Counted from the stretch's first letter, positions 29,841-38,462 are shown. The stretch is DNA of 64,000 nt from Lysobacter silvisoli (GCF_003382365.1 NZ_QTSU01000003.1:62001-126000); one strand, 5' to 3'. Numbers and translations are program-made. Notes: generated by a model not told the origin, from the letters alone.

Positions 29841-30520
29841 CGGCGCCCCAGCAACCAGTTGGCGATGCCGTACAAGCGCGCCACGCCGGCCGCGCCGTGC
29901 TGGCCGGTCAGCGGCTGCGCCAGATCGGCCAATTCGGCCTGGCGCGCGGCGGTCAGCCGCGGCGCGCGTTCGGCGAAGGCGACCATCGCCGCCTGCTCGT
30001 GCGGCAGCAGCGGCTCGGGCGGGGCCATGGCCGGCTCCGGCGGCGTGGTCGCGGTGTCGTGACGGCGCACGTCGTGCACCACCAGGGTGCCGGCAACCAT
30101 GTCGCCCAGACGCCGGCCCCAGGGGTCGGCATAACTGGCGACCAGGCCGAAGGCGTAGCCCACCGGCAGCATGTCCACGGTGCGCAGCAGGTTGCGCAGG
30201 AACGAACCCATCCAGCCCACCGGCGCGCCGTTGCTGGCGACCACGCGCAGGCCCAGCGCGCGCTTGCCCGGCGTGCGCCCGTCCCACATCGCCTCGAACG
30301 CGACGTGGTAGAACCACAGCAGCAGGAACATGACCACCAGATAGGCGCCCATGCCGCCGTCGCCGAGCAGGCCGAACACCAGGCCGCCGATGAACAGCAG
30401 CACCAGGCGGATGCACAGGTCGATGCCCCAGGCCAGCGCGCGCGGCACCGGCCCGGCCGCGGGCAGGCGCAGGGCCACGCCTTCGGGCGTGACCACTTCG
30501 CGGTAGGTGTCCAGCATCAT
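29837..30520 (-). CDS. RDD-family membrane protein
   Basis: 227 residues with three to four helices. The N-terminal block RALAWGIDLCIRLVLLFIGG contains the RDD-type Arg/Asp pattern, and the later block GRTPGKRALGLRVVASNG is highly characteristic. The role is unknown; transport has been proposed for the family. It is first in the six-gene operon, reading towards the DUF58 gene. Start 30520 or the adjacent in-frame ATG 30517. Confidence 0.87.
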   Translation of the reverse strand: MMLDTYREVVTPEGVALRLPAAGPVPRALAWGIDLCIRLVLLFIGGLVFGLLGDGGMGAYLVVMFLLLWFYHVAFEAMWDGRTPGKRALGLRVVASNGAPVGWMGSFLRNLLRTVDMLPVGYAFGLVASYADPWGRRLGDMVAGTLVVHDVRRHDTATTPPEPAMAPPEPLLPHEQAAMVAFAERAPRLTAARQAELADLAQPLTGQHGAAGVARLYGIANWLLGRR

Positions 30521-30647
30521 GGCGTCGCGGCGCCGGCAGGTGGCGTGGGCCGCGTCGGCAGGCGCGCGGCGGGTGTGCGGTGAAGCTCGTCCATGCGGTA
30601 TCCGGCCTGTCCCCTGAGGCGACTGTAAACGCGGTGCGGCCCCGGTG

Positions 30648-31196
30648 CTAGCCGCCCAGCGCGGGCATGCCCAGGTAGCGGTCCTTCAGCCGTACGTAGT
30701 GTTGCGCGCTGTATTGCAGTTGTTCGATCTCGCGCTCGCTGAGTTTGCGCACGAAGCGCGCCGGATTGCCGAGCCAGAGTTCGGCCTCGCCCACCGTCTT
30801 GCCCGGCGCGATCACCGCGCCCGCGCCGACGAAGCCGTAGCGCTGCACGGTGGCGCCGTCGAGGATCTTGGCGCCCATGCCGATCAGGGCGAAGGCCTCG
30901 ATGCGGCAGGCGTGGACGATGGCGCCATGGCCGATGGTCACGTCGTGAGCGATCACCGTGGGCAGCCCGCCCGGCTGGGTATACGGGCCTTCGTGGGTGA
31001 CGTGGACGATGGTGCCGTCCTGGATGTTGGTGCGATCGCCGATCTCGATGGTGTTGACGTCGCCGCGGACCACGCAGCCGGGCCAGATCGACACGTCGTC
31101 GCCCAGGCGGACGCGGCCGATCACGGTGGCGGCCGGGTCCACATAGACGCGTTGGCCGAGTTCGGGGTGGTGTTCCAGGTAGGGGCGCAGGCTCAT
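30648..31196 (-). CDS. Gamma carbonic anhydrase-like (YrdA-type) hexapeptide protein
   Basis: 182-residue left-handed beta-helix protein with repeated hexapeptides from about residue 18 (AATVIGRVRLGDDVSIWPGC). Metal-ligand histidines are in VHVTHEG and GHGAIVHACRIE. This matches the YrdA/PaaY gamma carbonic anhydrase-like family, which binds zinc but is often of uncertain activity. It stands alone between the RDD gene and a palindromic element. Confidence 0.9.
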   Translation of the reverse strand: MSLRPYLEHHPELGQRVYVDPAATVIGRVRLGDDVSIWPGCVVRGDVNTIEIGDRTNIQDGTIVHVTHEGPYTQPGGLPTVIAHDVTIGHGAIVHACRIEAFALIGMGAKILDGATVQRYGFVGAGAVIAPGKTVGEAELWLGNPARFVRKLSEREIEQLQYSAQHYVRLKDRYLGMPALGG

Positions 31197-31202
31197 GCGG
31201 CG

Positions 31203-31208
31203 ATTGTA
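31203..31208 (-). promoter_or_regulatory. Candidate -10 box (TACAAT) of the YrdA-like gene
   Basis: On the minus strand TACAAT ends 6 nt before the ATG at 31196, again predicting a leaderless transcript. Confidence 0.4.
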
Positions 31209-31291
31209 AGCCGCCGGCGATGGCGGCCGTGCACGGCTTGGCGCGTTTCCATCCCGTCGCTCGCCCCGTTGTTCGCCCCGTTATCCACACC

Positions 31292-31402
31292 GTCATTCCG
31301 GCGCAAGCCGGAACCCACTTTGACCTTGGGCTTTCCCTGCGAAGGTGGCGCCGCACCCGCGTGCGCACAAGCAAAATGGGTTCCGGCTTGCGCCGGAATG
31401 AC
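31292..31402. repeat. 111-bp element with 26-bp inverted ends
   Basis: The left end 31292-31317 (GTCATTCCGGCGCAAGCCGG...) is repeated exactly inverted at 31377-31402, enclosing about 59 bp. Each end is itself a TTCCGG...CCGGAA palindrome. A single related end occurs at 38366-38391. Size and inverted ends resemble a MITE-like element; no transposase is visible. Confidence 0.75.
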
Positions 31403-31428
31403 GGGACATGAGGACGTCGGATACCGCG

Positions 31429-32742
31429 CTAAGCCTCCCCGCACGCTTCCAACGCAGCACGCGCGGCCCGCCGCACGCGCTCGTCGGCATCCTCGCAGGC
31501 CGCCGCCAGCACCCCGCGCCAAGGCGCGGCTTCGCGTTTCCAGTAGCCCAGGCTCAACGCGGCCAGGAAGCGCACCTGCGCATCCGGGTCCGCGGCCACG
31601 CGCTGCGCCAGCGCCGGCAGCAGTCGCGCGCCGGCCGCGGCGCCCAGGCCGCGGTCGTCGCAGATCGCCGCCGCGTGCGCGCGCACGAAGGCCTGCGGCG
31701 CGGCCAGGCCCAACAGCGCGGTGTCGATCTCGTCCGCGCGCAGGCGGCAATAACTGGTTCCGGGTTTGAGCGTTTCGCGCGCACGTTCGGCCACCGCGAC
31801 CGGGCCGGACAGTAGCCGCTGCAAGGGCGCGTAGTCGAGCCGGCAGGGGCCGGGGTCGCGGCTGGCGGTATAAGGCGCGCACAAGCCCTCCAGCGCCGGG
31901 CCGCGCGGCGAACGCGCCAGTTGCGCGAACAGCCATTCCCGATCGCCGCACAAGGCCAGCGCGCGCGCCGCCCATTCCTGCGCTGGCGGATCGCGATGGC
32001 CGGAAAACTGCTTGCGCAAGGCGGCGACGGTGTCGGCATCGGCCAGACCGATGCGCGACAGCAACATCGCGGCGCGCCAGCCTTCGCGCTGCGGCAGTAG
32101 CGCGCGCAGCGCCGGCACCGCGGCCGCGCCCAGCGCGCAGAGCGCGTCCTGCGCCTGCTCGGAAGAGAACGCGCCGTCGTAACGATCGACCTGCTCCAGC
32201 AAGGCGTCGACACGCTCGGCCACGGGCAAGGCGAGCACGCGCTCGCGTTGCGCGGCGTGAGCGATCTCGTCGGGGAACAGCCGCGCGAAAGCCGCCTCGC
32301 CCACGCACTCGCGCAGCCAGTGCGCGGTGTCGGCTTCCTCGTGCAGGAACACCACCCAATCCGGCGCCACGCCGGCCTCGTTGCGCAGCTGCGCCTGCAC
32401 CTCGCGGCACGCAGCCACCAAAGTCTGCAGCCATTGCCGCTCCAGCGCTTGCCATTGCTCGCGCGCCGCATCTTGCGCTGCACGCTCGACCGCAGTGGCC
32501 AGGCCGTCCAAGGCCGCGCTGCGGAAATCGATATCGCTCCACTGCCACTCCGGCGGATTCCAGGCCGCGCTCCACAGCGGCTCGGACGCCTGGTCCAGCG
32601 GCCGCTCGCGGCCCAGCGCCTGCAGGCTGTTGGCGGCCAGCGCCGGCCAGCCGATAGTTCCGTCCAATTCGCGGTAGCTGCCGTGCAGCGCCGCCGCCAT
32701 GTCCGCGACCAGCCGCCGCTGCAGTTCCGCCCAGTCGATCAC
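31429..32742 (-). CDS. HEAT-repeat-like hypothetical protein
   Basis: 437 residues, alanine- and leucine-rich and predicted all-helical. From about residue 200 it contains repeats resembling HEAT/armadillo motifs: LGAAAVPALRALLPQREGW, PQAFVRAHAAAICDD, and DPDAQVRFLAALSLGYWK. The family of TIGR02270-like proteins is possible but not certain. GTG 32742 is chosen as start because CGGGAG lies about 7 nt upstream and the protein then begins MIDWAELQRRL. Confidence 0.68.
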   Translation of the reverse strand: MIDWAELQRRLVADMAAALHGSYRELDGTIGWPALAANSLQALGRERPLDQASEPLWSAAWNPPEWQWSDIDFRSAALDGLATAVERAAQDAAREQWQALERQWLQTLVAACREVQAQLRNEAGVAPDWVVFLHEEADTAHWLRECVGEAAFARLFPDEIAHAAQRERVLALPVAERVDALLEQVDRYDGAFSSEQAQDALCALGAAAVPALRALLPQREGWRAAMLLSRIGLADADTVAALRKQFSGHRDPPAQEWAARALALCGDREWLFAQLARSPRGPALEGLCAPYTASRDPGPCRLDYAPLQRLLSGPVAVAERARETLKPGTSYCRLRADEIDTALLGLAAPQAFVRAHAAAICDDRGLGAAAGARLLPALAQRVAADPDAQVRFLAALSLGYWKREAAPWRGVLAAACEDADERVRRAARAALEACGEA

Positions 32743-32875
32743 CGCTCGCTCCCGCCCCGAACCGCTGCGCAGCGTGCCCGATCCCGCACCCGCACGGCCA
32801 GCCCGGCGCAACACGGCCGCGCCGCCCCCCGTCGCTGGCCCCGCCGGCCCCGTGCGCGGGTCCGCCGCAGGCGAC

Positions 32876-32881
32876 TACACT
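32876..32881 (+). promoter_or_regulatory. Candidate -10 box (TACACT) of the aldehyde dehydrogenase gene
   Basis: TACACT ends 7 nt before ATG 32889, the same geometry as at hemB and xthA. Confidence 0.35.
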
Positions 32882-32888
32882 GCCGCGT

Positions 32889-34310
32889 ATGGACATCACC
32901 GCCGACACCACGCCCAGCGAGCTGGCCGCCACCCGCGAACGTCTGCGCACGGCCTGGCAGGCGCGCAAGCCCGACTACGCCCAGCGCCGCGCCGACCTGC
33001 TGCGCCTGCGCGACGCGTTCCGCGCGCGCGTGCCGGCCATGGATGCGGCCATCCAAGCCGACTTCGGCCACCGCTCGCGCCACGAGAACCTGCTGTCGGA
33101 GGCCATGATCACCCTGGCCGAAATCGACCACGCCCTGAGCCGCCTGCGCCGCTGGATGCGCCCGCGCCGCGCCGCCGTGGGCTGGCGCTTCTGGCCCGCG
33201 CGCGCCGAAATCCGGCCCGAGCCGGTGGGCGTGGTCGGCATCCTCTCGCCGTGGAACTACCCGGTGAACCTGGCCCTGGTGCCGCTGGTCTCGGCCATCG
33301 CCGCCGGCAACCACGTCTACCTCAAGCCCTCCGAACACACCCCGCGCACCAGCGCCTACCTGCGCGAACTGCTGGCCGAGGTGTTCCCGGCCGACCGCGT
33401 GGCCGTGGCCATGGGCGGGGCCGAGGTGGGCGCGGCGTTTTCCGCGCTGCCCTTCGACCATCTTCTATTCACCGGCTCCACCGCGGTCGGCCGTAAGGTC
33501 ATGGCCGCCGCCGCGCCCAACCTCACTCCGGTCACCCTGGAGCTGGGCGGCAAGGCGCCGGCCGTGGTCTGCGAGGACTTCCCGATCGAACTGGCGGCCT
33601 CGCGCATCGCCAGCGGCAAGTGGTTCAACGCCGGCCAGACCTGCATCGGCGTGGACTACGTGCTGGTCGACGCGACCCGCCGCGACGCCCTGGTGGCCGC
33701 GCTGCAGGCACAACTGCTCGCGCGCTACGGCGAACTCGACGCGTCGCAGGACTACACCCGGATCATCAACGACAGCCAGTACGCACGCCTGCGCGGCTAC
33801 GTCGACGACGCGCGCACGCGCGGCCTGCAGGTCATCGAACCCTTCGCCGTAGACCCGGACACGGCCGCGCGCGAACGCCTGTTCCCGCCGACCCTGGTGA
33901 TCGAACCCGGCACCGACGCCCAGGTCATGCAGCACGAGATCTTTGGCCCGATCCTGCCGGTACTGTCCTACCGCAACCTGGACGAAGCGATCGCGCGCAT
34001 CAACGCGCTCGACCGCCCGCTGGCGCTGTACCCCTTCGGCTACGACCGCGAACGCGTCGAACGCATCCTGGCCCAGACCCTGGCCGGCGGCGTCACCGTC
34101 AACGACACCCTGCTGCACTTCGGCGCCCACGACCTGCCCTTCGGCGGCATCGGTCCCAGCGGCATCGGCGCCATCCACGGCCGCAACGGCTTCGACACCT
34201 TCAGCAAACTGCTGCCGGTGTTCCACCAGCGCCGTTTTGCCGCCAGCGACTGGCTCAAGCCGCCCTACCGCGGCAGGATCGACAAGCTGGTGCGGGCGCT
34301 GGTCAAGTAA
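32889..34310 (+). CDS. Aldehyde dehydrogenase, coniferyl-aldehyde dehydrogenase-like
   Basis: 473 residues, the shorter class-3-type aldehyde dehydrogenase. It has the NAD-binding block LSPWNYPVNLALVPLVSAIA, FTGSTAVGRKVM, the glutamate motif LELGGKAPAVV, and the catalytic cysteine in FNAGQTCIGVDY. The sequence style fits the coniferyl aldehyde dehydrogenase group that oxidises aromatic or aliphatic aldehydes to acids. Substrate is uncertain. It stands 48 bp upstream of xthA. Confidence 0.9.
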   Translation: MDITADTTPSELAATRERLRTAWQARKPDYAQRRADLLRLRDAFRARVPAMDAAIQADFGHRSRHENLLSEAMITLAEIDHALSRLRRWMRPRRAAVGWRFWPARAEIRPEPVGVVGILSPWNYPVNLALVPLVSAIAAGNHVYLKPSEHTPRTSAYLRELLAEVFPADRVAVAMGGAEVGAAFSALPFDHLLFTGSTAVGRKVMAAAAPNLTPVTLELGGKAPAVVCEDFPIELAASRIASGKWFNAGQTCIGVDYVLVDATRRDALVAALQAQLLARYGELDASQDYTRIINDSQYARLRGYVDDARTRGLQVIEPFAVDPDTAARERLFPPTLVIEPGTDAQVMQHEIFGPILPVLSYRNLDEAIARINALDRPLALYPFGYDRERVERILAQTLAGGVTVNDTLLHFGAHDLPFGGIGPSGIGAIHGRNGFDTFSKLLPVFHQRRFAASDWLKPPYRGRIDKLVRALVK

Positions 34311-34346
34311 CGGGGCCGGCACAAGGCAAAACCGCGGCGCGCTGGG

Positions 34347-34352
34347 TACACT
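34347..34352 (+). promoter_or_regulatory. Candidate -10 box (TACACT) of xthA
   Basis: TACACT ends 6 nt before the xthA ATG, predicting a leaderless transcript. Confidence 0.35.
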
Positions 34353-34358
34353 CGCGGC

Positions 34359-35129
34359 ATGAAGATCTACAGCTGGAACGTCAACTCGCTCAACGTGCGC
34401 ATGCCGCACCTGGAAACCTGGCTGGGCCTGCGCGTGCCGGACGTGGTGGCGCTGCAGGAAACCAAGCTGGAAGACCACCGCTTTCCCGACACCGCGCTGT
34501 CGGCGCTGGGCTACCGCAGCGTGTTCGTCGGACAGAAGACCTACAACGGCGTGGCCATCCTCTCGCGCGAACCCGCGCGCGAGGTGCAGATCGGCGTGCC
34601 GGGCCTGGAGGACGAGCAGAGGCGCGTGATCGCCGCCACCGTCGGCGAGCTGCGCATCGTCAATCTGTACGTGGTCAACGGCCAGGACGTGGGCACCGAC
34701 AAGTACGCCTACAAGCTGCGCTGGCTCGACGCGGTGCACGCCTGGATCGCGCAGGAGCTGCAGCGCTATCCGCAGATGATCGTGCTGGGCGATTTCAACA
34801 TCGCCCCCGACGCGCGCGACGTGTACGACCCGGCGGTGTGGAACGAGGACCACATCCTCACCTCCACCGCCGAGCGCGAGGCACTGCAGCGCTTGCAGGC
34901 CTTGGGCTTGCACGATGCCTACCGTCTGCATCCGCAGGCCGAGGGCGAGTTCAGCTGGTGGGATTACCGGCAGGCGGCGTTCCGGCGCAACCTGGGACTG
35001 CGCATCGACCTGACGCTGATTTCCGATGCGCTGCGCGCGCGCTGCACGGCAGCAGGCATCGATCGGGAGCCGCGGACGTGGGACCGGCCTAGCGATCATG
35101 CGCCGGCTTGGGTGGAGTTGGCGGACTGA
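34359..35129 (+). CDS. xthA: Exodeoxyribonuclease III
   Basis: 256 residues of the ExoIII/APE endonuclease-exonuclease-phosphatase fold. Active-site motifs are SWNVNSLNVR, the metal-binding LQETKL, LGDFNIAP, and the C-terminal WDRPSDHAPAW containing the catalytic histidine. It repairs abasic sites and trims 3' ends in DNA. Length is near the usual 255-270. It is followed by the second large repeat block. Confidence 0.95.
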   Translation: MKIYSWNVNSLNVRMPHLETWLGLRVPDVVALQETKLEDHRFPDTALSALGYRSVFVGQKTYNGVAILSREPAREVQIGVPGLEDEQRRVIAATVGELRIVNLYVVNGQDVGTDKYAYKLRWLDAVHAWIAQELQRYPQMIVLGDFNIAPDARDVYDPAVWNEDHILTSTAEREALQRLQALGLHDAYRLHPQAEGEFSWWDYRQAAFRRNLGLRIDLTLISDALRARCTAAGIDREPRTWDRPSDHAPAWVELAD

Positions 35130-35164
35130 GTTGAGGCGGCGGCGCGAGCTTGATGGTTCGCGTG

Positions 35165-35560
35165 CCCTCACCCCAACCCCTCTCCCGCAAGCGGGAGAGG
35201 GGCTAAAGCAGCAAGCGGCGTCGAGTGCGTCACCTCTCCCGCTCGCGGGAGAGGGCTAGGGTGAGGGGGTGAGCGCAACGCGCGAATGCTCTTGCTCCTC
35301 GCTCGGGCACCGAACTCGCAGTCCCAACAGAAGACCCGGAGGGCGGCGCACAGGAGGTGCGCCGTTTTTCGCTGGCACAGGGATGTGCCATCGAAAAATC
35401 CCGGCGCCCACTCCGCTCTCGCAAGGGAGCTCTGGCGTAGCGTTTTTCTTTGGTTACTTTCTTTTGACGCTTATCAAAAGAAAGTGACCCGGCCGCTTGC
35501 GGACGGAAGCTGTTGCTGTTGCTTCAACCAGCACACCCAAACACCTTCGCGAGTTCGGAG
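35165..35560 (+). repeat. Large intergenic repeat element, copy B
   Basis: Same order of hairpins as copy A. The long hairpin here has lower stem TTTTTCG (35365-35371)/CGAAAAA (35392-35398) and apical stem TGGCACA (35373-35379)/TGTGCCA (35384-35390). These differ from copy A but still pair completely. It occupies the gene-free stretch after xthA. Confidence 0.85.
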
Positions 35561-35564
35561 CGGA

Positions 35565-35737
35565 TCGCGGCTCACGCCGCTCCTACCCCAAGGCGCCAGA
35601 GCAGCCCCCCGCCGACCGAGGGCTTGGACGTAGCTGCGGATTCGCGGTCGCAGCTTGCGCAGCTCCTACACGGGGCGTGCGTAGTTATCGTCGCAGGTGA
35701 GGATTCGCGGTCGCGGCTTACGCCGCTCCTACCCCAA
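35565..35737. repeat. Three palindrome units following repeat copy B
   Basis: GCGGC-class, GCAGC-class and GCGGC-class units lie at about 35565-35589, 35639-35670 and 35699-35737, the same succession as after copy A. The spacers also align (TGCGTAG...TCGTCG...AGGTGAGGATTCGCGG). Confidence 0.75.
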
Positions 35738-35750
35738 AGCAGGGGGCTGG

Positions 35751-35787
35751 AACGAAAAAGCCCGGCGCTGGCCGGGCTTTTTCGTTC
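35751..35787 (-). terminator. Rho-independent terminator of the YeaQ/YmgE-like gene
   Basis: A strong stem, GAAAAAGCCCGGC with GCCGGGCTTTTTC, has a short loop and thymine runs on both strands. It lies 15 bp beyond the stop of the minus-strand gene. Confidence 0.8.
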
Positions 35788-35801
35788 GTGGCGATGCGGG
35801 T

Positions 35802-36077
35802 TCAGCGCACGCGCCCGCGCCGGAACAGATTGACGATGCCCAGCAGCACGATCGCGCCGATCAGCGACAACAGCAACCCGGTCAGGCTGAAGTTGCCGTC
35901 GTTGATGTCGCCCGCACCCAAGCCGAGCACACCGCCCAGCCAACCGCCGAGGAAGGCGCCGACGATGCCGACGATCACGTTGAGGAAGATGCCCTGTTGA
36001 CCGTCCGTCCTCATGATCATGCTGGCGATCCAGCCGATGACGCCGCCTACTACCAGCCAAATGATGATGCCGAGCAT
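35802..36077 (-). CDS. GlsB/YeaQ/YmgE (transglycosylase-associated) membrane protein
   Basis: 91 residues with three hydrophobic, glycine-rich segments (GIIIWLVVGGVIGWIASMIM and FLNVIVGIVGAFLGGWLGG, then LTGLLLSLIGAIVLLGIVN). This is typical of the stress-associated YeaQ/YmgE family; the biochemical role is unknown. ATG 36077 is preceded by a GGAG site. The longer upstream frame shadows the ligase gene. Confidence 0.88.
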   Translation of the reverse strand: MLGIIIWLVVGGVIGWIASMIMRTDGQQGIFLNVIVGIVGAFLGGWLGGVLGLGAGDINDGNFSLTGLLLSLIGAIVLLGIVNLFRRGRVR

Positions 36078-36201
36078 GTGCTGTCTCCTAATCGATTGCG
36101 GGGACGCCCGCCGCGCAGCGGGGCCAGCAAAAGTGTGGGCTCGGCGTCGTGATGGCTGCGTCTGCGCGCGGCGCGCTTCACGCCGCGTAGACGCGTGCGG
36201 C

Positions 36202-37563
36202 TCAGTCGTCGCCGCGCAGCAGTTGCAATAGACGGTCGCGCGGCAACTTGCCGGTTTCGTTGCGCGGCAGCGCATCGACCAGGCGCAGCGGCCGCGGCAG
36301 GAACACCGGGTCGATGCTGGCACGCAATGCATGCAGAATTTCCGCCTCATCGCGGCCCGGTGCGACCGCCAGCGCGGCGATGCGCCGTACCGCGCTGTCG
36401 TCGGCATCCAGCTGCAGCACCACGCCGTCGCGGACGCCGTCGATGGCCAGCAGCTTGCGGGTGAGATCGCCGAGCGAGGCGCGCTTGCCGGCGATTTCCA
36501 GCAGGTCGGCGCTGCGCCCGCGCAGCACGAAGCGGCCGTCGGCGCCGACTTCCATCAGATCGGCCAGCGCCACCGGTTCGGGCAGGTGCGGCGCATGCAC
36601 CGCGCTGCCGTCGGGCTGCGGACACACGCGCACGCCGGGCAAAGGCGTCCACGCCTGTTCGCATGCGGTGCGGCGGCGCGCGATCACGCAGGTTTCGGTG
36701 GAGCCGAACACTTCGCGCACTTCGCAGCCGTAGCGCTGCTCGGCGGCCTGCGCCAGTTCCTGCGCCAGCGGCGCGGTGGCCGAGACGATGCCGGCCAGCG
36801 GCGGCAGCGCCACGCCGGATTCGACCAGCGCGCGCAGATGCACCGGCGTGGTCACCAGCAATGGCGGCACCGGCGCGTCGGCCAGCGCGGCGGCCACGTC
36901 CTGCGGAAAGAACGGACGTGCCGCATGCACCGACACCGGGCCCAGCAGCGGCAGCAGCACCGACATCTCCATGCCGTACATGTGCTGCGGCGGCACCGTG
37001 GCCACCAGCGGCGTTTCGCCTTCGGCGCGCAGCAGGTCGGCCAGCGCGGCCAGGTTCTGCGCGGTGCTGGCGCGGAATGCGCGCCAGGTCTTGGGATTGG
37101 GGCGCGGCTGGCCGGTGCTGCCGGAGGTGAAGCCGATCGCGGCCAGCGCGGCGGCGTCCACGGTCAGCCGCGCGCCGTCGGCCTGCGGCAGGACGTGCGG
37201 CAGGCGCCAGTAGCGCGGCGGCGGCGGATCGATCGCGTCGTCGCCCAGGCAGTAGGCATCGCCATGCTGGGCCAGCACCTCGCCGACCACCGCCGGCGCG
37301 CGCGACGGCGGCAGCAGGGTGGTCTGTCCGCGCAGGGCGGCGGCGCAGAAGGCGACCAGAAAGCGGTAGCGGTCCTCGCACAGATTGACCGCGTGGCCGG
37401 ACTCGGGCAGCAACGCGGCCAGTGCGCGCACTTCGCGCTCGAAGCGCTGGCGGTCCACGGCCAGGCCGGGCGCGAACGCGAACGCGCGCTCGGGCAGGCC
37501 CGCGATCAAAGCGGTGGGCTCCGCGCCCGCCGCACCCGGATGACTATCGACTACTGCTGACAT
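36202..37563 (-). CDS. AMP-binding acyl/aryl ligase, XanA2/ApeH-like
   Basis: 453-residue adenylate-forming enzyme. It has the phosphate-binding loop FTSGSTGQPRPNPKTWRAF, the VFGSTETC motif and the C-terminal lysine region PRNETGKLPRDRL. It is shorter than acyl-CoA synthetases, as are the ApeH-type ligases of aryl-polyene clusters; in Xanthomonas, XanA2 loads 3-hydroxybenzoate onto the ACP XanC. ATG 37563 gives MSAVVDSHPG. It diverges from a phosphopantetheinyl transferase. The pigment link is inferred from family resemblance and that neighbour. Confidence 0.78.
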   Translation of the reverse strand: MSAVVDSHPGAAGAEPTALIAGLPERAFAFAPGLAVDRQRFEREVRALAALLPESGHAVNLCEDRYRFLVAFCAAALRGQTTLLPPSRAPAVVGEVLAQHGDAYCLGDDAIDPPPPRYWRLPHVLPQADGARLTVDAAALAAIGFTSGSTGQPRPNPKTWRAFRASTAQNLAALADLLRAEGETPLVATVPPQHMYGMEMSVLLPLLGPVSVHAARPFFPQDVAAALADAPVPPLLVTTPVHLRALVESGVALPPLAGIVSATAPLAQELAQAAEQRYGCEVREVFGSTETCVIARRRTACEQAWTPLPGVRVCPQPDGSAVHAPHLPEPVALADLMEVGADGRFVLRGRSADLLEIAGKRASLGDLTRKLLAIDGVRDGVVLQLDADDSAVRRIAALAVAPGRDEAEILHALRASIDPVFLPRPLRLVDALPRNETGKLPRDRLLQLLRGDD

Positions 37564-37726
37564 CTGCCCTTCATCGTTCTGCGCCCATCGCCGATGCCGA
37601 CGAGCGCCGACGGCCGCGGCCGTCGCCCCTGTGCGCTCGCCTTGCGGCGGCATGACCGCGGCCGCAGCCGCGTTCCCCGGGTTTAGCTTACGCTGGCGCG
37701 CCGGCCTACGGCCAAACGGCGCGTTC

Positions 37727-38326
37727 ATGTCCCTGTCCCAGCCCGATCCGCACGCCGCCGACGCCCCGCGCTGGAGCTGGCACCCGCAGGCGCCCAGCCG
37801 CAGCGCCGAGGCCCTGGCGCGGGCCTGGCTGGCGCAGCAGCTGGGCAGCGACCCGGCCACCTTGCCGCTGGCGCGCGACGAGCGCCAGCGGCCCTACCTG
37901 CTGCCGCCGTGGCAGCGCTGGGACTGCAACTGGAGCCACAGCGGCGAGGGCCTGCTGGTGGCGCTGGCCGGCCGCGGCCGGGTCGGCGTGGACCTGGAAC
38001 GGCTGCGCCCGCGGCCGCGCGCGCTGGAGGTGTCGCAACGCTATTTCACCCCCGCCGAGACCGCCTGGCTGCAGGCCCAGCCCGAGCGCGACCGCGCCTT
38101 CCTGCGCCTGTGGTGCGCCAAGGAAGCGGTGCTCAAGGCCCACGGCCACGGCCTGTCCTTCGGCCTGCACCGGCTGCGCTTCGAAGAGCACGGCGGCCGG
38201 CTGCGGCTGGTCGACAGCGACCCGGCGCTGGGCGCGCCGGCGGACTGGCAGTTGCAGGAACTGGCGCCGGCGCCGGACTACGTGGGCGCGCTGGCCTGGC
38301 GCTCGGGCGCGGTCGGCGCCGCCTAG
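37727..38326 (+). CDS. Sfp-type 4'-phosphopantetheinyl transferase
   Basis: 199 residues. The family motifs are RVGVDLERLRPRPRALEVSQ (metal-binding aspartate) and FLRLWCAKEAVLKAHGHGLS (the W-KEA signature). It converts apo carrier proteins to the holo form using coenzyme A. The target may be the pigment ACP at 6587-6856 and any other carrier proteins of the cell. It diverges from the ligase gene across 163 bp. Confidence 0.9.
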   Translation: MSLSQPDPHAADAPRWSWHPQAPSRSAEALARAWLAQQLGSDPATLPLARDERQRPYLLPPWQRWDCNWSHSGEGLLVALAGRGRVGVDLERLRPRPRALEVSQRYFTPAETAWLQAQPERDRAFLRLWCAKEAVLKAHGHGLSFGLHRLRFEEHGGRLRLVDSDPALGAPADWQLQELAPAPDYVGALAWRSGAVGAA

Positions 38327-38365
38327 GGCGCGTCGCGTTGCCCCCTGCAACTCTTGCCCAAGCCC

Positions 38366-38391
38366 GTCATTCCGGCGAAAGCCGGAACCCA
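38366..38391. repeat. Single end of the TTCCGG palindromic element
   Basis: GTCATTCCGGCGAAAGCCGG... matches the left end of the 31292-31402 element, and the following ACCCATTTTGC matches its right flank. It lies just upstream of rsmG. Confidence 0.7.
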
Positions 38392-38449
38392 TTTTGCGTT
38401 TGCCTTTCCCGTGACCGCCGCGCAACGGAGTACGGCGCGCGCCATCGGC

Positions 38450-38455
38450 GATAAT
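38450..38455 (+). promoter_or_regulatory. Candidate -10 box (GATAAT) of rsmG
   Basis: GATAAT ends 7 nt before the rsmG ATG, the same leaderless geometry as several other genes in the window. Confidence 0.4.
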
Positions 38456-38462
38456 CGCGCCG

